From Myxococcus virescens (GTDB taxonomy: Bacteria; Myxococcota; Myxococcia; Myxococcales; Myxococcaceae): 64,000 bases of DNA. The notes beneath the pieces are model-generated. The model did no database searches. It was not told where the DNA came from and saw only the letters and a program-made list of their open reading frames with translations. The translations under genes and the position numbers were made by a program. The stretch is taken from contig NZ_FNAJ01000014.1 in assembly GCF_900101905.1 (NCBI RefSeq), positions 1 through 64,000 on the forward strand, written 5' to 3'. Below are positions 37,042 through 46,500 of this stretch, one piece after another (the stretch's first letter is position 1; the number at the start of each line of letters is the position of its first letter).

Positions 37042-37330
37042 TACACCTGTCGTTCGGAAAAAGCCGGTACCACCTCCCTGTTGAAAGAACAGGAGGGGGG
37101 AGCGAGGCTTCCCATGTCGTCGACAATCGACGTAGAGACGCGAGCGCACGAGGTGCGCCTGGTCGGCCAACTCGGCGCGGAAATGGAAGAGATTGGGGCC
37201 TGGCTGCAGCCCCACTTCCGCAGGCGCGAAGCACATGCCGCCGCAGTGGAGTACGTGAGGGCGCTACTGGGGTGCGCGCAGCGGAAGAATGCGTGGGGCC
37301 TTTCAGAGGACGCGCGGCACGGGCTCCTTG
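37042..37330 (+). pseudogene. IS701-family transposase, 5' remnant
   Basis: Terminal repeat plus the first roughly 75 codons: MSSTIDVETRAHEVRLVGQL, LGAEMEEIGAWLQPHFRRRE, AQRKNAWGLSEDARHG. The protein is close to residues 1-75 of the intact copy at 9909-11315. It breaks off into a DUF421 gene remnant. Confidence 0.85.
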
Positions 37331-37334
37331 CGCG

Positions 37335-37610
37335 CCACACGGATGACGCTGTTCATCCCGCTCGGCTCAAGGTAGGCGCGGCGACTTCCTTCACGTCCGT
37401 AACCCGGTGCATTCGAAGTTCCGCCATCAGTTCCTCACGATTCATGAACTCACGACACAGAGCATGCTGATTTATCTGCCCGTCACGAATCAGCGCCACG
37501 GGCCGGGACTTGAGCAGCGCGGCCACCGGTAAGCCAACGCGTCAATCGCCACGCTCCAGGCGCAGACGGCTGCTATCACCAACAGGCTGTCGAGCAGCCC
37601 CGCTGCGCCG
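37335..37610 (-). pseudogene. DUF421/YetF-family membrane protein, frameshifted remnant
   Basis: Minus-strand pieces in three frames give SVAIDALAYRW, then VAALLKSRPVALIRDGQINQ and NREELMAELRMHRVTDVKEV, then AYLEPSGMNSVIRVARKEP. This order is the C-terminal cytoplasmic domain of DUF421 proteins. There are frameshifts near 37525 and 37385, and the gene is cut by the IS701 remnant. Confidence 0.75.
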
Positions 37611-37934
37611 GCACCGCGGGGTGGCGGAGCGCACCAAGTCATCTCGCAACCTGGAGCGCCGGCGTGGGACCTGGGCTCATGTGCCCGAGACGGCCTCTGT
37701 CGAGCTGAGGATGGCGAGCCCGGAGTACCTCCCCACGCAGGAGCCCCAGGGCACCTCGTCCGTGACGCTCTCCCCGGGAGGCTACTGCCGGCAGCCGTCA
37801 CCCACTTTGGAGATGACTTTGGCCGCCCCGAGGGCATTCCTCGCGGGAGCAACCACGGCGGGGGGAGGCCACCAAGGAAGCCTCCCCCAACCATCGCATT
37901 GGAGCCAGCCGAAGTTCTGCCTCTCGTCTCCGCG
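37611..37934. other. Gap without a supportable gene
   Basis: About 320 bp between the DUF421 remnant and the lipase stop codon. No family signature is seen on either strand. Confidence 0.4.
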
Positions 37935-39071
37935 TCAATTCCCGCTCAGCGCATTGACGATCTGCTGAGCCGACTTGGGGTCGTCGCAGGAGTTGCTCAG
38001 CGGGAACCACCTGCACCCGGCCGGCGGTTTGCCCTGCGGGAACCATTCCTTGTCGCCATTGAACGCGCTGACGTAGGCATTGAGGTGCTGGTAGCCGAGC
38101 TGCGCCATGAACGACGAATCGTCGGTCCATTTCACGCCGGTGTTCTTGCTGTCGGTGTAGAGCGCCAGCGGGCCGTCGAACGCGGGGGTCTGCTCGAACT
38201 GCACGTATTGTTGGTTCGAGGCGCTCGCCTGCCGAGCGCCGATCATCTTCCCGACAGGGTCATTGGCCAGGACGTTGAGGCCGTAGATGTTCGTCGGTTT
38301 CGTCAGCGCATTCATCGTGCCCGCGTTCCAGGCGTGTGGCACCACGTCCTTGGCGTTCCAGATGAACGTGGCATTGGCTTTGCCGGCACCGAACACGCTC
38401 TTGAAGTGGTCGAGGAACGCCTGGTTGCCGATCGACGGCCCCGCTGTCGCCAGCAGGTTCACGTGCTGCCAGTGGCTCAGGTTCGTGTCCTGCGTATTCA
38501 GTGCCGAATCTGGATCCATGAGCGCGAGCATCAGCATCGGGGCGAGGCCTCCGCCGAGGCTATGCCCGGTGAACCAGAGCGTGACGGTCTGCTTGTTCGG
38601 GATGTTCCCCAGAAACGTCCGGATGTCATTGAGAGGCCACTGCATCTTGAAGAGGAGCCTCATGAGGCCCTCCCAATCCCCCGTCGTCACCTGCATCGGC
38701 GAGGAAGTGCTGCCCACCTGTTTGAGCTTCCAGTCCGTCGGCTCGATGTCGAGGTCCTCGGTCGTCATATCGAAGGAGGACAGCGCGTTGGTCCCAGCCA
38801 CGGCCACCACATAGACCGGGAGAGGGTTGTTGCTACCGTCCAGTTGCTGCGCGACGAACATCCCGTTGCTCACCTGAGGGGGGAGCAGGTCATCCAGGGT
38901 ATAGCTCGGGCCCCAGACCACCTTCCACTTCGAGTAGGGAGCATTCAGGCTGTTGATCTGCCCTTCCAGGTCCTTCGCGCTCCAGGGACCAATCAGGTTG
39001 CCCACAGTGGCTTGGCTCGCCAGCCATGAGAGAGCAAAAACCTGCTTCTGAATAGACGTGGGATTGAACAT
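37935..39071 (-). CDS. Class 3 lipase-like alpha/beta-hydrolase
   Basis: 378 residues. The nucleophile elbow TLWFTGHSLGGGLAPML (Ser near residue 172) is the class 3 lipase signature GHSLGG. VYVVAVAGTN contributes the oxyanion strand. DVVPHAWNAG supplies the likely catalytic Asp region, and QHLNAYV the His. No obvious signal peptide; the protein may stay in the cell or leave by another route. Predicted to hydrolyse acylglycerols or related esters. Monocistronic. Confidence 0.85.
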   Translation of the reverse strand: MFNPTSIQKQVFALSWLASQATVGNLIGPWSAKDLEGQINSLNAPYSKWKVVWGPSYTLDDLLPPQVSNGMFVAQQLDGSNNPLPVYVVAVAGTNALSSFDMTTEDLDIEPTDWKLKQVGSTSSPMQVTTGDWEGLMRLLFKMQWPLNDIRTFLGNIPNKQTVTLWFTGHSLGGGLAPMLMLALMDPDSALNTQDTNLSHWQHVNLLATAGPSIGNQAFLDHFKSVFGAGKANATFIWNAKDVVPHAWNAGTMNALTKPTNIYGLNVLANDPVGKMIGARQASASNQQYVQFEQTPAFDGPLALYTDSKNTGVKWTDDSSFMAQLGYQHLNAYVSAFNGDKEWFPQGKPPAGCRWFPLSNSCDDPKSAQQIVNALSGN

Positions 39072-39646
39072 GCGGGCTCCAGTTGAGAAACGGATTGCGG
39101 GTCAAAGCCAGCCCTGTCGAGAAACTCCAAGAACTGGCGCCACGAGGCAGCAATGCATGCGCTGTGCCTCTACCGTGGTTGGGTGGCCTCTGGGTGGGCG
39201 CTGCTCTGTGGAGCCCGGCCAGAACTCAAGCCTGCGCTGGAGCCCGAGGTGTCAGTCCTCTTGTTTGACGTGTCAATTCCCACCACTGACATGTCAGCCC
39301 TGAGCTGAAGGGAGCGAGCCCGTGGATGGCGACGAGCCCCCACGCGAAAGGCGGGTTCAACTGTCTGTCCGGGTTGCCGCAGTGTCTGCGATGGCGGAAT
39401 GGGCTGCGCAAGGACTCCTTTCCTCCCTAGCAGGTTGTTTCAAAGTCCCCTACCTGAGGGGCTGCCGCCCACCGCCAGTTGCGCGCCGTCGGGGATCCTC
39501 CCTGGAAGCACGGCACAGGGCGGCTCCCGTTCGTCCCATGCCCGGGACTGACGCATTGCACACCATGCGATGGAGCCCGAGGAGAGAGGGCAATTGTTGG
39601 GGAGGCGGCCTCGGGATAGAAATCTCCGACGCAGAAGGAGGAGTGA
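39072..39646. other. Intergenic region with a palindrome pair
   Basis: 575 bp between divergent genes. It contains the TGAC-NN-GTCA pair at 39266-39296. No supportable gene. Confidence 0.45.
39266..39296. promoter_or_regulatory. TGAC-NN-GTCA palindrome pair, 21-bp period
   Basis: TGACGTGTCA at 39266-39275 and TGACATGTCA at 39287-39296. Lies about 195 bp upstream of the lipase gene and 350 bp upstream of the FAD-oxidase gene, outside any copy of repeat C. Confidence 0.65.
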
Positions 39647-41095
39647 ATGTCGAGTCGAACCGTCTCCCGGAGGACGTTGCTCCAAGGCACGTTGGTGGCA
39701 GTCGCATTCAATCCCATGAGCCGGAGTTGGGCCTCCACGCTGGAGGCTGGCGCGGTCCCCCTGCCGCCACTCGATGGCGAGTTGCTGATGGACACAGCGT
39801 CGCGGACCGCGGCCTCGGAGGACTTCGGTCACATCCTCCACCGCACGCCGTGGGCGGTGCTCGTCCCCGGCTCGGTGAAGGACATCGTGGCCATGGTCCG
39901 CTTCGCGAGGCGCCAGTGCCTGAAGATCGCCGCCGCTCGGGGCCTCGGTGAGAGCCACAGCACCTTCGGCCAGTCCCAGGTGGCGGCGGGCATCGTCATC
40001 GACATGTCCACGCTGTCGACCATCCACGAGATTGGCGAGGACAGCGCCTGGGTGGATGCGGGCGTCCGGTGGCACGAGTTGCTCCAGGCCTCGCTTCCCC
40101 ACGGCAAGAGCCCGCCGGTGCTGACCGACTACATCGAGCTGAGCATCGGTGGGACGCTGTCTGCGGGGGGCATCGGCGGGCAGGCGTTTCGCTGGGGCCT
40201 CCAGGTGGACAACGTCCTGGAGATGGACGTCGTCACGGGTCGGGGTGAGCTCGTGCGGTGCTCGCGCTGGCGTGAGCGGCCCCTGTTCGACGCCGTGCGC
40301 TCGGGCCTGGGCCAGTTCGGCATCATCGTGCGAGCGAGGGTGCGGCTCGTCGAAGTGCCGCCTCGCGCTCGGACGTACATCGCGCTGTACAACGACCTCC
40401 ACCGCTTCATGGAGGACCAGCGGCGGCTCATCGAGGACGGTCGCTTCGACTACGTCGAGGGCTCCGCCGTCGCCTCCAACGGGGGCTGGGCGTATCAGCT
40501 CGAGGTGGTGAAGTACTTCACGCCGGGCTCGGAGCCGAACGATGCGCGACTGCTCGCGGGCCTGGGCTTCCAGCCGGGAACGCTCCAGGTGAGCGACGGC
40601 AGCTACTTCGACTTCGCCAACCGGCTCGCACCGCTGGTCGAACTGCTCAAGCAACTCGGCGTCTGGGGCTTCCCCCATCCGTGGCTGGACATGTTCGTCC
40701 CCGCCCGGTCCGCCGAGTCCTTCGTCCAGGAGGTCCTCTCGCAGACCACCGAGGCCGACATGGGGCAGGGACCCATCCTCCTCTACCCCTTCCGCGCCTC
40801 GGCGCTGACCACGCCCTTCCTACGCACCCCCAACGACAGACACGTCTTCCTCTTCTCGCTGCTGCGCACCGCCATTCCACCGACGCCGGAGAACGTCGCA
40901 TCCCTCCTGCGGAAGAACCGCGCCATCTTCGACCGGCTCACGGCCATCGGCGGGAAGATCTATCCCGTGGATGCCGTGCACTTGAGCCCCGCCGACTGGC
41001 GCCGCCACTTCCACCCCGGCTGGGAGCGGTTCGAGCACGCGAAGCGACGCTACGACCCGGACCGCATCCTCACGCCGGGACAAGGCATCTTCTGA
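39647..41095 (+). CDS. Tat-exported FAD-linked oxidase (cytokinin-dehydrogenase-like)
   Basis: 482 residues. The twin-arginine signal is SRRTLLQGTLVAVAFNP. FAD-binding domain 4: TPWAVLVPGSVKDIVAMVRF, then ARGLGESHSTFGQSQ, corresponding to the GRGHS-x-x-GQ region of cytokinin dehydrogenases (His for covalent FAD). SIGGTLSAGGIGGQAFRWGL and LGQFGIIVRARVRL follow. The C-terminal cytokinin-binding-type domain ends with RRYDPDRILTPGQGIF. It probably oxidises a small amine or alcohol substrate in the periplasm. The natural substrate is unknown. Monocistronic. Confidence 0.85.
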   Translation: MSSRTVSRRTLLQGTLVAVAFNPMSRSWASTLEAGAVPLPPLDGELLMDTASRTAASEDFGHILHRTPWAVLVPGSVKDIVAMVRFARRQCLKIAAARGLGESHSTFGQSQVAAGIVIDMSTLSTIHEIGEDSAWVDAGVRWHELLQASLPHGKSPPVLTDYIELSIGGTLSAGGIGGQAFRWGLQVDNVLEMDVVTGRGELVRCSRWRERPLFDAVRSGLGQFGIIVRARVRLVEVPPRARTYIALYNDLHRFMEDQRRLIEDGRFDYVEGSAVASNGGWAYQLEVVKYFTPGSEPNDARLLAGLGFQPGTLQVSDGSYFDFANRLAPLVELLKQLGVWGFPHPWLDMFVPARSAESFVQEVLSQTTEADMGQGPILLYPFRASALTTPFLRTPNDRHVFLFSLLRTAIPPTPENVASLLRKNRAIFDRLTAIGGKIYPVDAVHLSPADWRRHFHPGWERFEHAKRRYDPDRILTPGQGIF

Positions 41096-41227
41096 TCAAC
41101 GCCCCCCGAAGGGGCATCTTCGTGCTCGGGGCCGCATCCCATGGGAGTGGCTCCGAATCCGCCATGCCACCTGTGCCGCCCCCAATCCGGTCGCGGCGTC
41201 ATGGGTGCACCTCGCTCACTCAGCAGT

Positions 41228-41251
41228 GCGTCAAGGCGAGTGAGCGAGGCG
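41228..41251. repeat. Dispersed repeat A, copy 8 (core)
   Basis: GCGTCAAGGCGAGTGAGCGA continuing GGCG. Both flanks match copies 1 and 5 (AATCCGGTCGCGGCGTCATG on the left, GGCACAGGGGG on the right). Here the left flank also gives an 11-bp inverted repeat with the core (CCTCGCTCACT / AGTGAGCGAGG). Confidence 0.75.
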
Positions 41252-41325
41252 CGCGAAGGGCATCGTCTGCTCGGCGCGTACTCCGAGGCGGCACCCTTCC
41301 TGGCACAGGGGGAGAGGCTGTGCGC

Positions 41326-43197
41326 TCAGGGTACGTACACCTCCGCCGTGGCAAGTGGGTGGGTTCCATCTTCGCCACCCACGACGAGAATCCTGCCTGA
41401 GGTCAGCACCGTCGCGGTGTGAGCTCCGCGGGACTCCGCCATGGAGCTGGTTGCGGACCAGGAAGAGGTGGCCGGGTCGTACAACTCCGCGGTGTTGTAA
41501 TAGCTGCTGCCGTCGCCCCCCGCGACGAACACCTGGCCCGAAGAGAGCAGCGTGGCGGTGTGGCGGGAGCGGCCTTCGACCATGGAGCCAGCCGCGGACC
41601 AGCTGTTGGTGTCTGGATCATACAGCTCAGAAGAAGCCGGTTCGGCGAGCGATTGCCCCCCTGAGATGAGCACCTTGCCGGAGGGGAGCAGCGTGGCCGC
41701 GTGAAGGCTACGTCGCGTCACCATGGCGCCGGCTGGAGTCCACGTATTGGTGGCCGGGTCGTACACTTCGGCGCTGCTCAAGCTCCCGGAGCCATTGGTC
41801 CCCCCTGAGACGAGGACCTTGCCGGAGAGGAGCAATGTGGCCGTATGGTTGAAGCGGGCGGTGCTCATGACGCTGGACCGAATCCAGATGTTGGCGAGCG
41901 GTTCGAACACCTCCGCAGTGGCCACGGCGCTGTTGCCATCGGTGCCGCCGGTGACGAGAACCTGGCCCGAGGAAAGCAGCGTCATTGCGTGACCGTAGCG
42001 GCCCCCGCTCATAGGGCTCACCGGATACCAGGCGTTGCTCTGCGGATCATACATCTCCGCGCTGGTCAGGGCGCCGACGCCCCCAGTGACGAACACGTAA
42101 TTATCGGAGAGCAGTACGGCGGCGTGAGCGAAGCGGCCCGTGGACAAGGCACTGACGGGAGACCAGGAGTTGGTCGCTGGATCGTACGACTCCACACTGC
42201 TCAGGGTGGTCGTCCCATCGCGCCCCCCAGCGATGAGCACCCGGCCCGAGTCGAGCCGCGTGGCGGTGTGGTTGTAGCGGCTCGTGGACATCGCCCCTGC
42301 GGACGTCCACCTGGTGACGCTGAGTTGAGCCGTACCGCTCACGCCACCCAGGGTGGCGGTGATGGTGACGGGCCCCCCCGCGGCCACGCCAGTGCACAGG
42401 CCCGTGCTGCTCACGGTGGCAATGGCGGCGTCGCTCGTCGTCCATGCCGCGCTGCTCGTCACATCGACCGTGGTGCCGTCGCTGTAGCTGCCCTGGGCGG
42501 TGAACTGCTGTGTCGAGCCCGAGAGCACCGAGCCCGTCGTGGGAGTGAGCTCGATGGAGGTGAGCACGGGCGAAAGAGGCGTGATGGTGAGTTGAGCCGC
42601 GCCGCTCACGCCACCCAGGGTGGCGGTGATGGTGACGGGCCCCCCCGCGGCCACGCCAGTGCCCAGGCCCGTGCTGCTCACGGTGGCAATGGCGGTGTCG
42701 CTCGTCGTCCACGTCGCGCTGCTCGTCACATCGACCGTGGTGCCGTCGCTGTAGCTGCCCTGGGCGGTGAATGGCTGCGTGAGGCCTACCGACACAGAGG
42801 CAAGGGAGGGTGACACCTGTAGCGAGAGGAGGTGAGCGGCGGTGACCTCGAGGGTTGCCTCGCCCGAGGCTCCGCCCGCGTTGACGGTGATGATGGCGCT
42901 ACCGGGCTTGAGCGCCGTCACTTTGACAGTGCCATCCGGTTGCGGTTCGACGGAGGCCACTTGAGGATCGGACGTCGTCCATTGCCGTGAAGTGGAGGCG
43001 TCGAGGTCGACGACGCGGCCATCGTCATAGACCCGCTGGGCCTTCGCAAGGGTCGTCATCCCCGCGGAGATGCGGGTCTCCGCGAGGGCGACTCGGAGCG
43101 AGAAATCGTCGCGAGGAAGTGGAGGCGGATGATCATGGCAGCCAATGACTGCCAGCGCCAAGCAGAAGGCAAGAAGTGAGATGGGTAGGTTTTTCAT
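41326..43197 (-). CDS. Kelch-repeat lipoprotein with Big_2 Ig-like domains
   Basis: 623 residues. The signal MKNLPISLLAFCLALAVIGC has lipobox AVIGC. Residues about 30-280 hold three Big_2-type domains; two are near-identical tandem copies (QFTAQGSYSDGTTVDVTSSA). From about 285 to the end there are six Kelch repeats of about 48 residues, each with TATLLSSGQVLVTGG, which fold as a galactose-oxidase-like propeller. No catalytic Cys-Tyr pair is evident. Myxobacterial genomes encode many such surface lipoproteins; they probably serve in adhesion or matrix binding. Confidence 0.88.
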   Translation of the reverse strand: MKNLPISLLAFCLALAVIGCHDHPPPLPRDDFSLRVALAETRISAGMTTLAKAQRVYDDGRVVDLDASTSRQWTTSDPQVASVEPQPDGTVKVTALKPGSAIITVNAGGASGEATLEVTAAHLLSLQVSPSLASVSVGLTQPFTAQGSYSDGTTVDVTSSATWTTSDTAIATVSSTGLGTGVAAGGPVTITATLGGVSGAAQLTITPLSPVLTSIELTPTTGSVLSGSTQQFTAQGSYSDGTTVDVTSSAAWTTSDAAIATVSSTGLCTGVAAGGPVTITATLGGVSGTAQLSVTRWTSAGAMSTSRYNHTATRLDSGRVLIAGGRDGTTTLSSVESYDPATNSWSPVSALSTGRFAHAAVLLSDNYVFVTGGVGALTSAEMYDPQSNAWYPVSPMSGGRYGHAMTLLSSGQVLVTGGTDGNSAVATAEVFEPLANIWIRSSVMSTARFNHTATLLLSGKVLVSGGTNGSGSLSSAEVYDPATNTWTPAGAMVTRRSLHAATLLPSGKVLISGGQSLAEPASSELYDPDTNSWSAAGSMVEGRSRHTATLLSSGQVFVAGGDGSSYYNTAELYDPATSSWSATSSMAESRGAHTATVLTSGRILVVGGEDGTHPLATAEVYVP

Positions 43198-43326
43198 GCG
43201 AAGTGGCTCTTGGTTCAGAGTGGGGAAAGGCCCAGATGGCCAGCAACCAGAGCAGGTACCGAGTCACGTCAGCGCGGCCACCCTTACTCTGAGTGTCAGC
43301 GATTGGATATTGGACCTAGTGCCTAC

Positions 43327-43437
43327 TCAGCGCGGGCTCAGCCCCTGGACCCACCGGTCCGCGAACCGCACCAACTCCGCCACCGAGTCCACGTCCAGCA
43401 TCTTGATGACGCGGGCGCGGTGCGCCTCTAGAGAGAG
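43327..43437 (-). pseudogene. Response-regulator fragment (LuxR-type HTH end)
   Basis: SLEAHRARVIKMLDVDSVAE, then LVRFADRWVQG, is the last helix of a LuxR-type output domain plus tail. The receiver domain and most of the HTH are gone. The fragment begins exactly at the hairpin 43439-43468. Confidence 0.6.
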
Positions 43438-43438
43438 T

Positions 43439-43468
43439 GAGCTCGCCCCGATTTCGTGGGGCGAGCTC
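43439..43468. terminator. Perfect 11-bp inverted repeat
   Basis: GAGCTCGCCCC-GATTTCGT-GGGGCGAGCTC. It could terminate the M36 transcript, although it lies 127 bp after that stop and has no long T-run, or mark a recombination junction because the response-regulator homology stops here. Confidence 0.5.
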
Positions 43469-43594
43469 AGACTCTTTACATTTGCTGCGAGCCCCTGACT
43501 GGCGCACCTTCCCAAGAGCGTTGGTAACCGGGGCGGGCGATGGCACATGTGCCACCGCCCCTCTTCACTGCCTCAAGACAACATCAGGACGGCG

Positions 43595-46500
43595 TCAGTC
43601 CTCGCGCCGCCTCCACGCGAGGAGAGAGAGCAACGCCATCGCCAACGGGAGCGCGGCAGTCGTCCCGGTGGACGAGCAACCGCTGGACTCCTTCGGCGCC
43701 GGGGGCGCCGGGCTCACCGTCACCGTGACCCGGTCCTCCGCGGACAGGCCACTCTCCGAGGAGACCTTCACCACGAAGACGAACTCCGTGGTGGCCGAGA
43801 CCTCAGGCGCGGTGAACTGGACACGCGCCTGCGTCGCATCCTGGAGCGTCACGGCGGGGCCCTCGCGCTGGCTCCACGCGTAGGTCAGCGTCCCCTGCTC
43901 CGGGTCCGTGGCCGTGGCCGTCAGCGTGACGGACTTCGCCGAGAAGGTGGACACATCGTCCCCCGCGCTCACGGTGGGCGCGAGCGGCACGTGGCGCACC
44001 GTCACACTCACCATCGCGGCCTCGCCACTCAGCTGCCCGTCACTCGCCACGAGCTGGAAGACGAGCTCCTCGCTCCCCTTGGCGACCGCGGGCGCGGTGA
44101 AGCTCGGGGTCAGCGTATCAGCGCCCGTCAGCGTGACGGGCAGACCCGAGACCTGCGTCCACTGCTGGCTGACCACCGCGTCGCCGTCCGGGTCCTCCGC
44201 GCTTCCCTGGAGCGTCACCGTGCTCCCCTCGTCCACCGTCAGCGCGGTGCCCCCGGACGCCACGGGCGCCTTGTTCACCTGGCGCACGAGCACCTGGACC
44301 GTGTCCCTGTCCCGCAGGCCCCCGTCCAGCACCGTCAGGCGGAAGGTCAGCATGGTATCGGCCAGCACCTCCGGCGCGGTGAAGCTGGGCGTGGCCGTGT
44401 CCGCGCCACTCATCGCGGCGAAGGGACCCGCCACCTGCTCCCAACGGTACGTGAGCGCACCACCCGCCAGGCTGCTGCCGCTGCCCTGCAACTGCACCAC
44501 GGACAGCTCATCGACCGCCAGGTCCTCGCCCGCCTGCGCATCCACCTGGCCCGTCGTGCAGACCCCCTGCTCGTCCACCAGCGCCGTGAAGGGCGTGTTC
44601 GCCAACCCCGAGAAGGCGATGTCATCGATGAACCAGCCAAAGCCCCCGGCCGCCTCATCCGCGCCAATGCGGAAGCGGATGCGAACCACCTTCTCCGCGG
44701 AGGCAGAGCCCAGGTTCACGCTCGACATCACCATCTGCTTCTGCGTGAACGCGAAGCTCGCACCACCGAAGGCGCGGCGCCCGGAGAGTGGATTGACGTT
44801 CCCTTCGTAGTTCGTGAGCGTGACGTTGTACCCGTTGGAGGTGATGCGGTTTCCGATATCGGTCCACGTCTGGCCGTCATCCTCCGACAGCTCGAGGACA
44901 CCGCCGTCAAAGAACTCTCCCCTTGACGCCTCGAAGGCGTACCGGTGGCGGAAGGTGAACGACAAGCCCGCTCTGCCCACATGGAGCGGCGGCGAGACGA
45001 GCGCGAAGTCCGCGGCGCGCCCCACGTCCTCTCCGTGGAAGGAGCGCTCACTCCCGGCATCCTCGTTCACGGTGAAGGAGACGCCGCCCATCGCGGACGT
45101 CATCGTCCAGGGCAGCAGCCGCGCATCCACACTCTCGGTCGTCGAGGCCCCAGGGAGCTCGTCCTGCTCCACCTTGGCGCTCAGCGTCGCCTTCTTGTCA
45201 CCGGCAGCCACCCCGTTGGCATCGCGGTAGGCGATGTTGAAGTGGACCACCGAGCGAGGCGCCGCGCCCCAGAGCCGCACCGGCACCTCCACCGTGGCCG
45301 TCTCGTACAGGCCCATGGCAGGGAAGCTCGCCGCCCCACCGTTGGCCAACTGCACGGCCTCGCTGTCCGACGAGACGGAGATGCTCGTCGCCTGAAGCGG
45401 GGCGGTGCCCGTGGAGCGCAGCGTGACGCGCAGCACGCCGCTCTCCCCGTTGTCCAGGTACCCGTCCGCGTCGCAGGTGTTCTCGCTGCCGTCCTCGGTG
45501 AGCTCCGCCGAGACGAACACCACATCCGCGCCCGTGCGAAAGCTCTCCACCACGCCCGCATGGTTCGTGGAGGCCCGGTCCGGCGCCACCGCGCCGATTC
45601 CCGCGCCGCGCCGAGCAAACGCCTCCGCGAAGATTTGGTAGTCCGCCGGGTCTCCCGCATAGGCCGCCGCGAGCAGCGCGTCGCGAGCCTCCAGGAACGT
45701 CGGCGAGGCCGGGGTCAGCGTGTACGCGGTGACGAGGTAGCTCTTCATCCGCCGCTGGACTTCGTCGAACGAGAGCCGCGAGGAGTCACGCAGCAGCCCG
45801 ACGTAGCACTCCCACAGCATGGTCGCCCAGACTTCGCCGGCGTTGTGGTACTCGGCGTTGTTGCTCCCATCGGCGCCGAAGGCATAGGGCACACCGCTGG
45901 GAAGACGGACTCCGTTGGAGATGTGCTTGAAGGTCAGCGGGTTCTTGCGGAAGTCCACCGAGTAGGGCACGCGGCGAATCCCGAAGTAGGCGGCGTCCGC
46001 GCTCATGTTCCGCGTCGCGAAGTCGCCCACCGGGAAGACGCCCGTCCAGTTCGGATTCGAGGCGACCTGCGCATCCTCCTCGCGCACCGAGAGCAGCAGG
46101 GCGTGGAAGTCCGCCCACCCCTCCCCCATGCTGCGCGCCTGGTTGGTGCCCAGGCCCGCTCCGTCATGGACGAGCCGGTTGCTGATGTAGTGCCCCCACT
46201 CGTGCGCCACGATGCTCGTGTCGATGGTCCCGTCCAGGTCCCCCTCGGGGCGCTGAATCATCGAGAGCTGCACCCCCTCCGTGAGCTTCCCCCGGATGCG
46301 GTCCCCGTCCCCCTTCGGAATCAGCACCGCGCCAATGCGCGACGGCGACAGCCCGTTCTCGAAGCCCATTCCCTCGGGCATGTCCATGCCATCGATATTG
46401 GCAATGACGACCCCGATGGCCCCAGCGGCCTGGGCCGTGAGTGCCTTCCGATGGAAGCCGCAGGTGCCTCGGTCGAAGAGGGCGATGTTCCCCTCCACCG

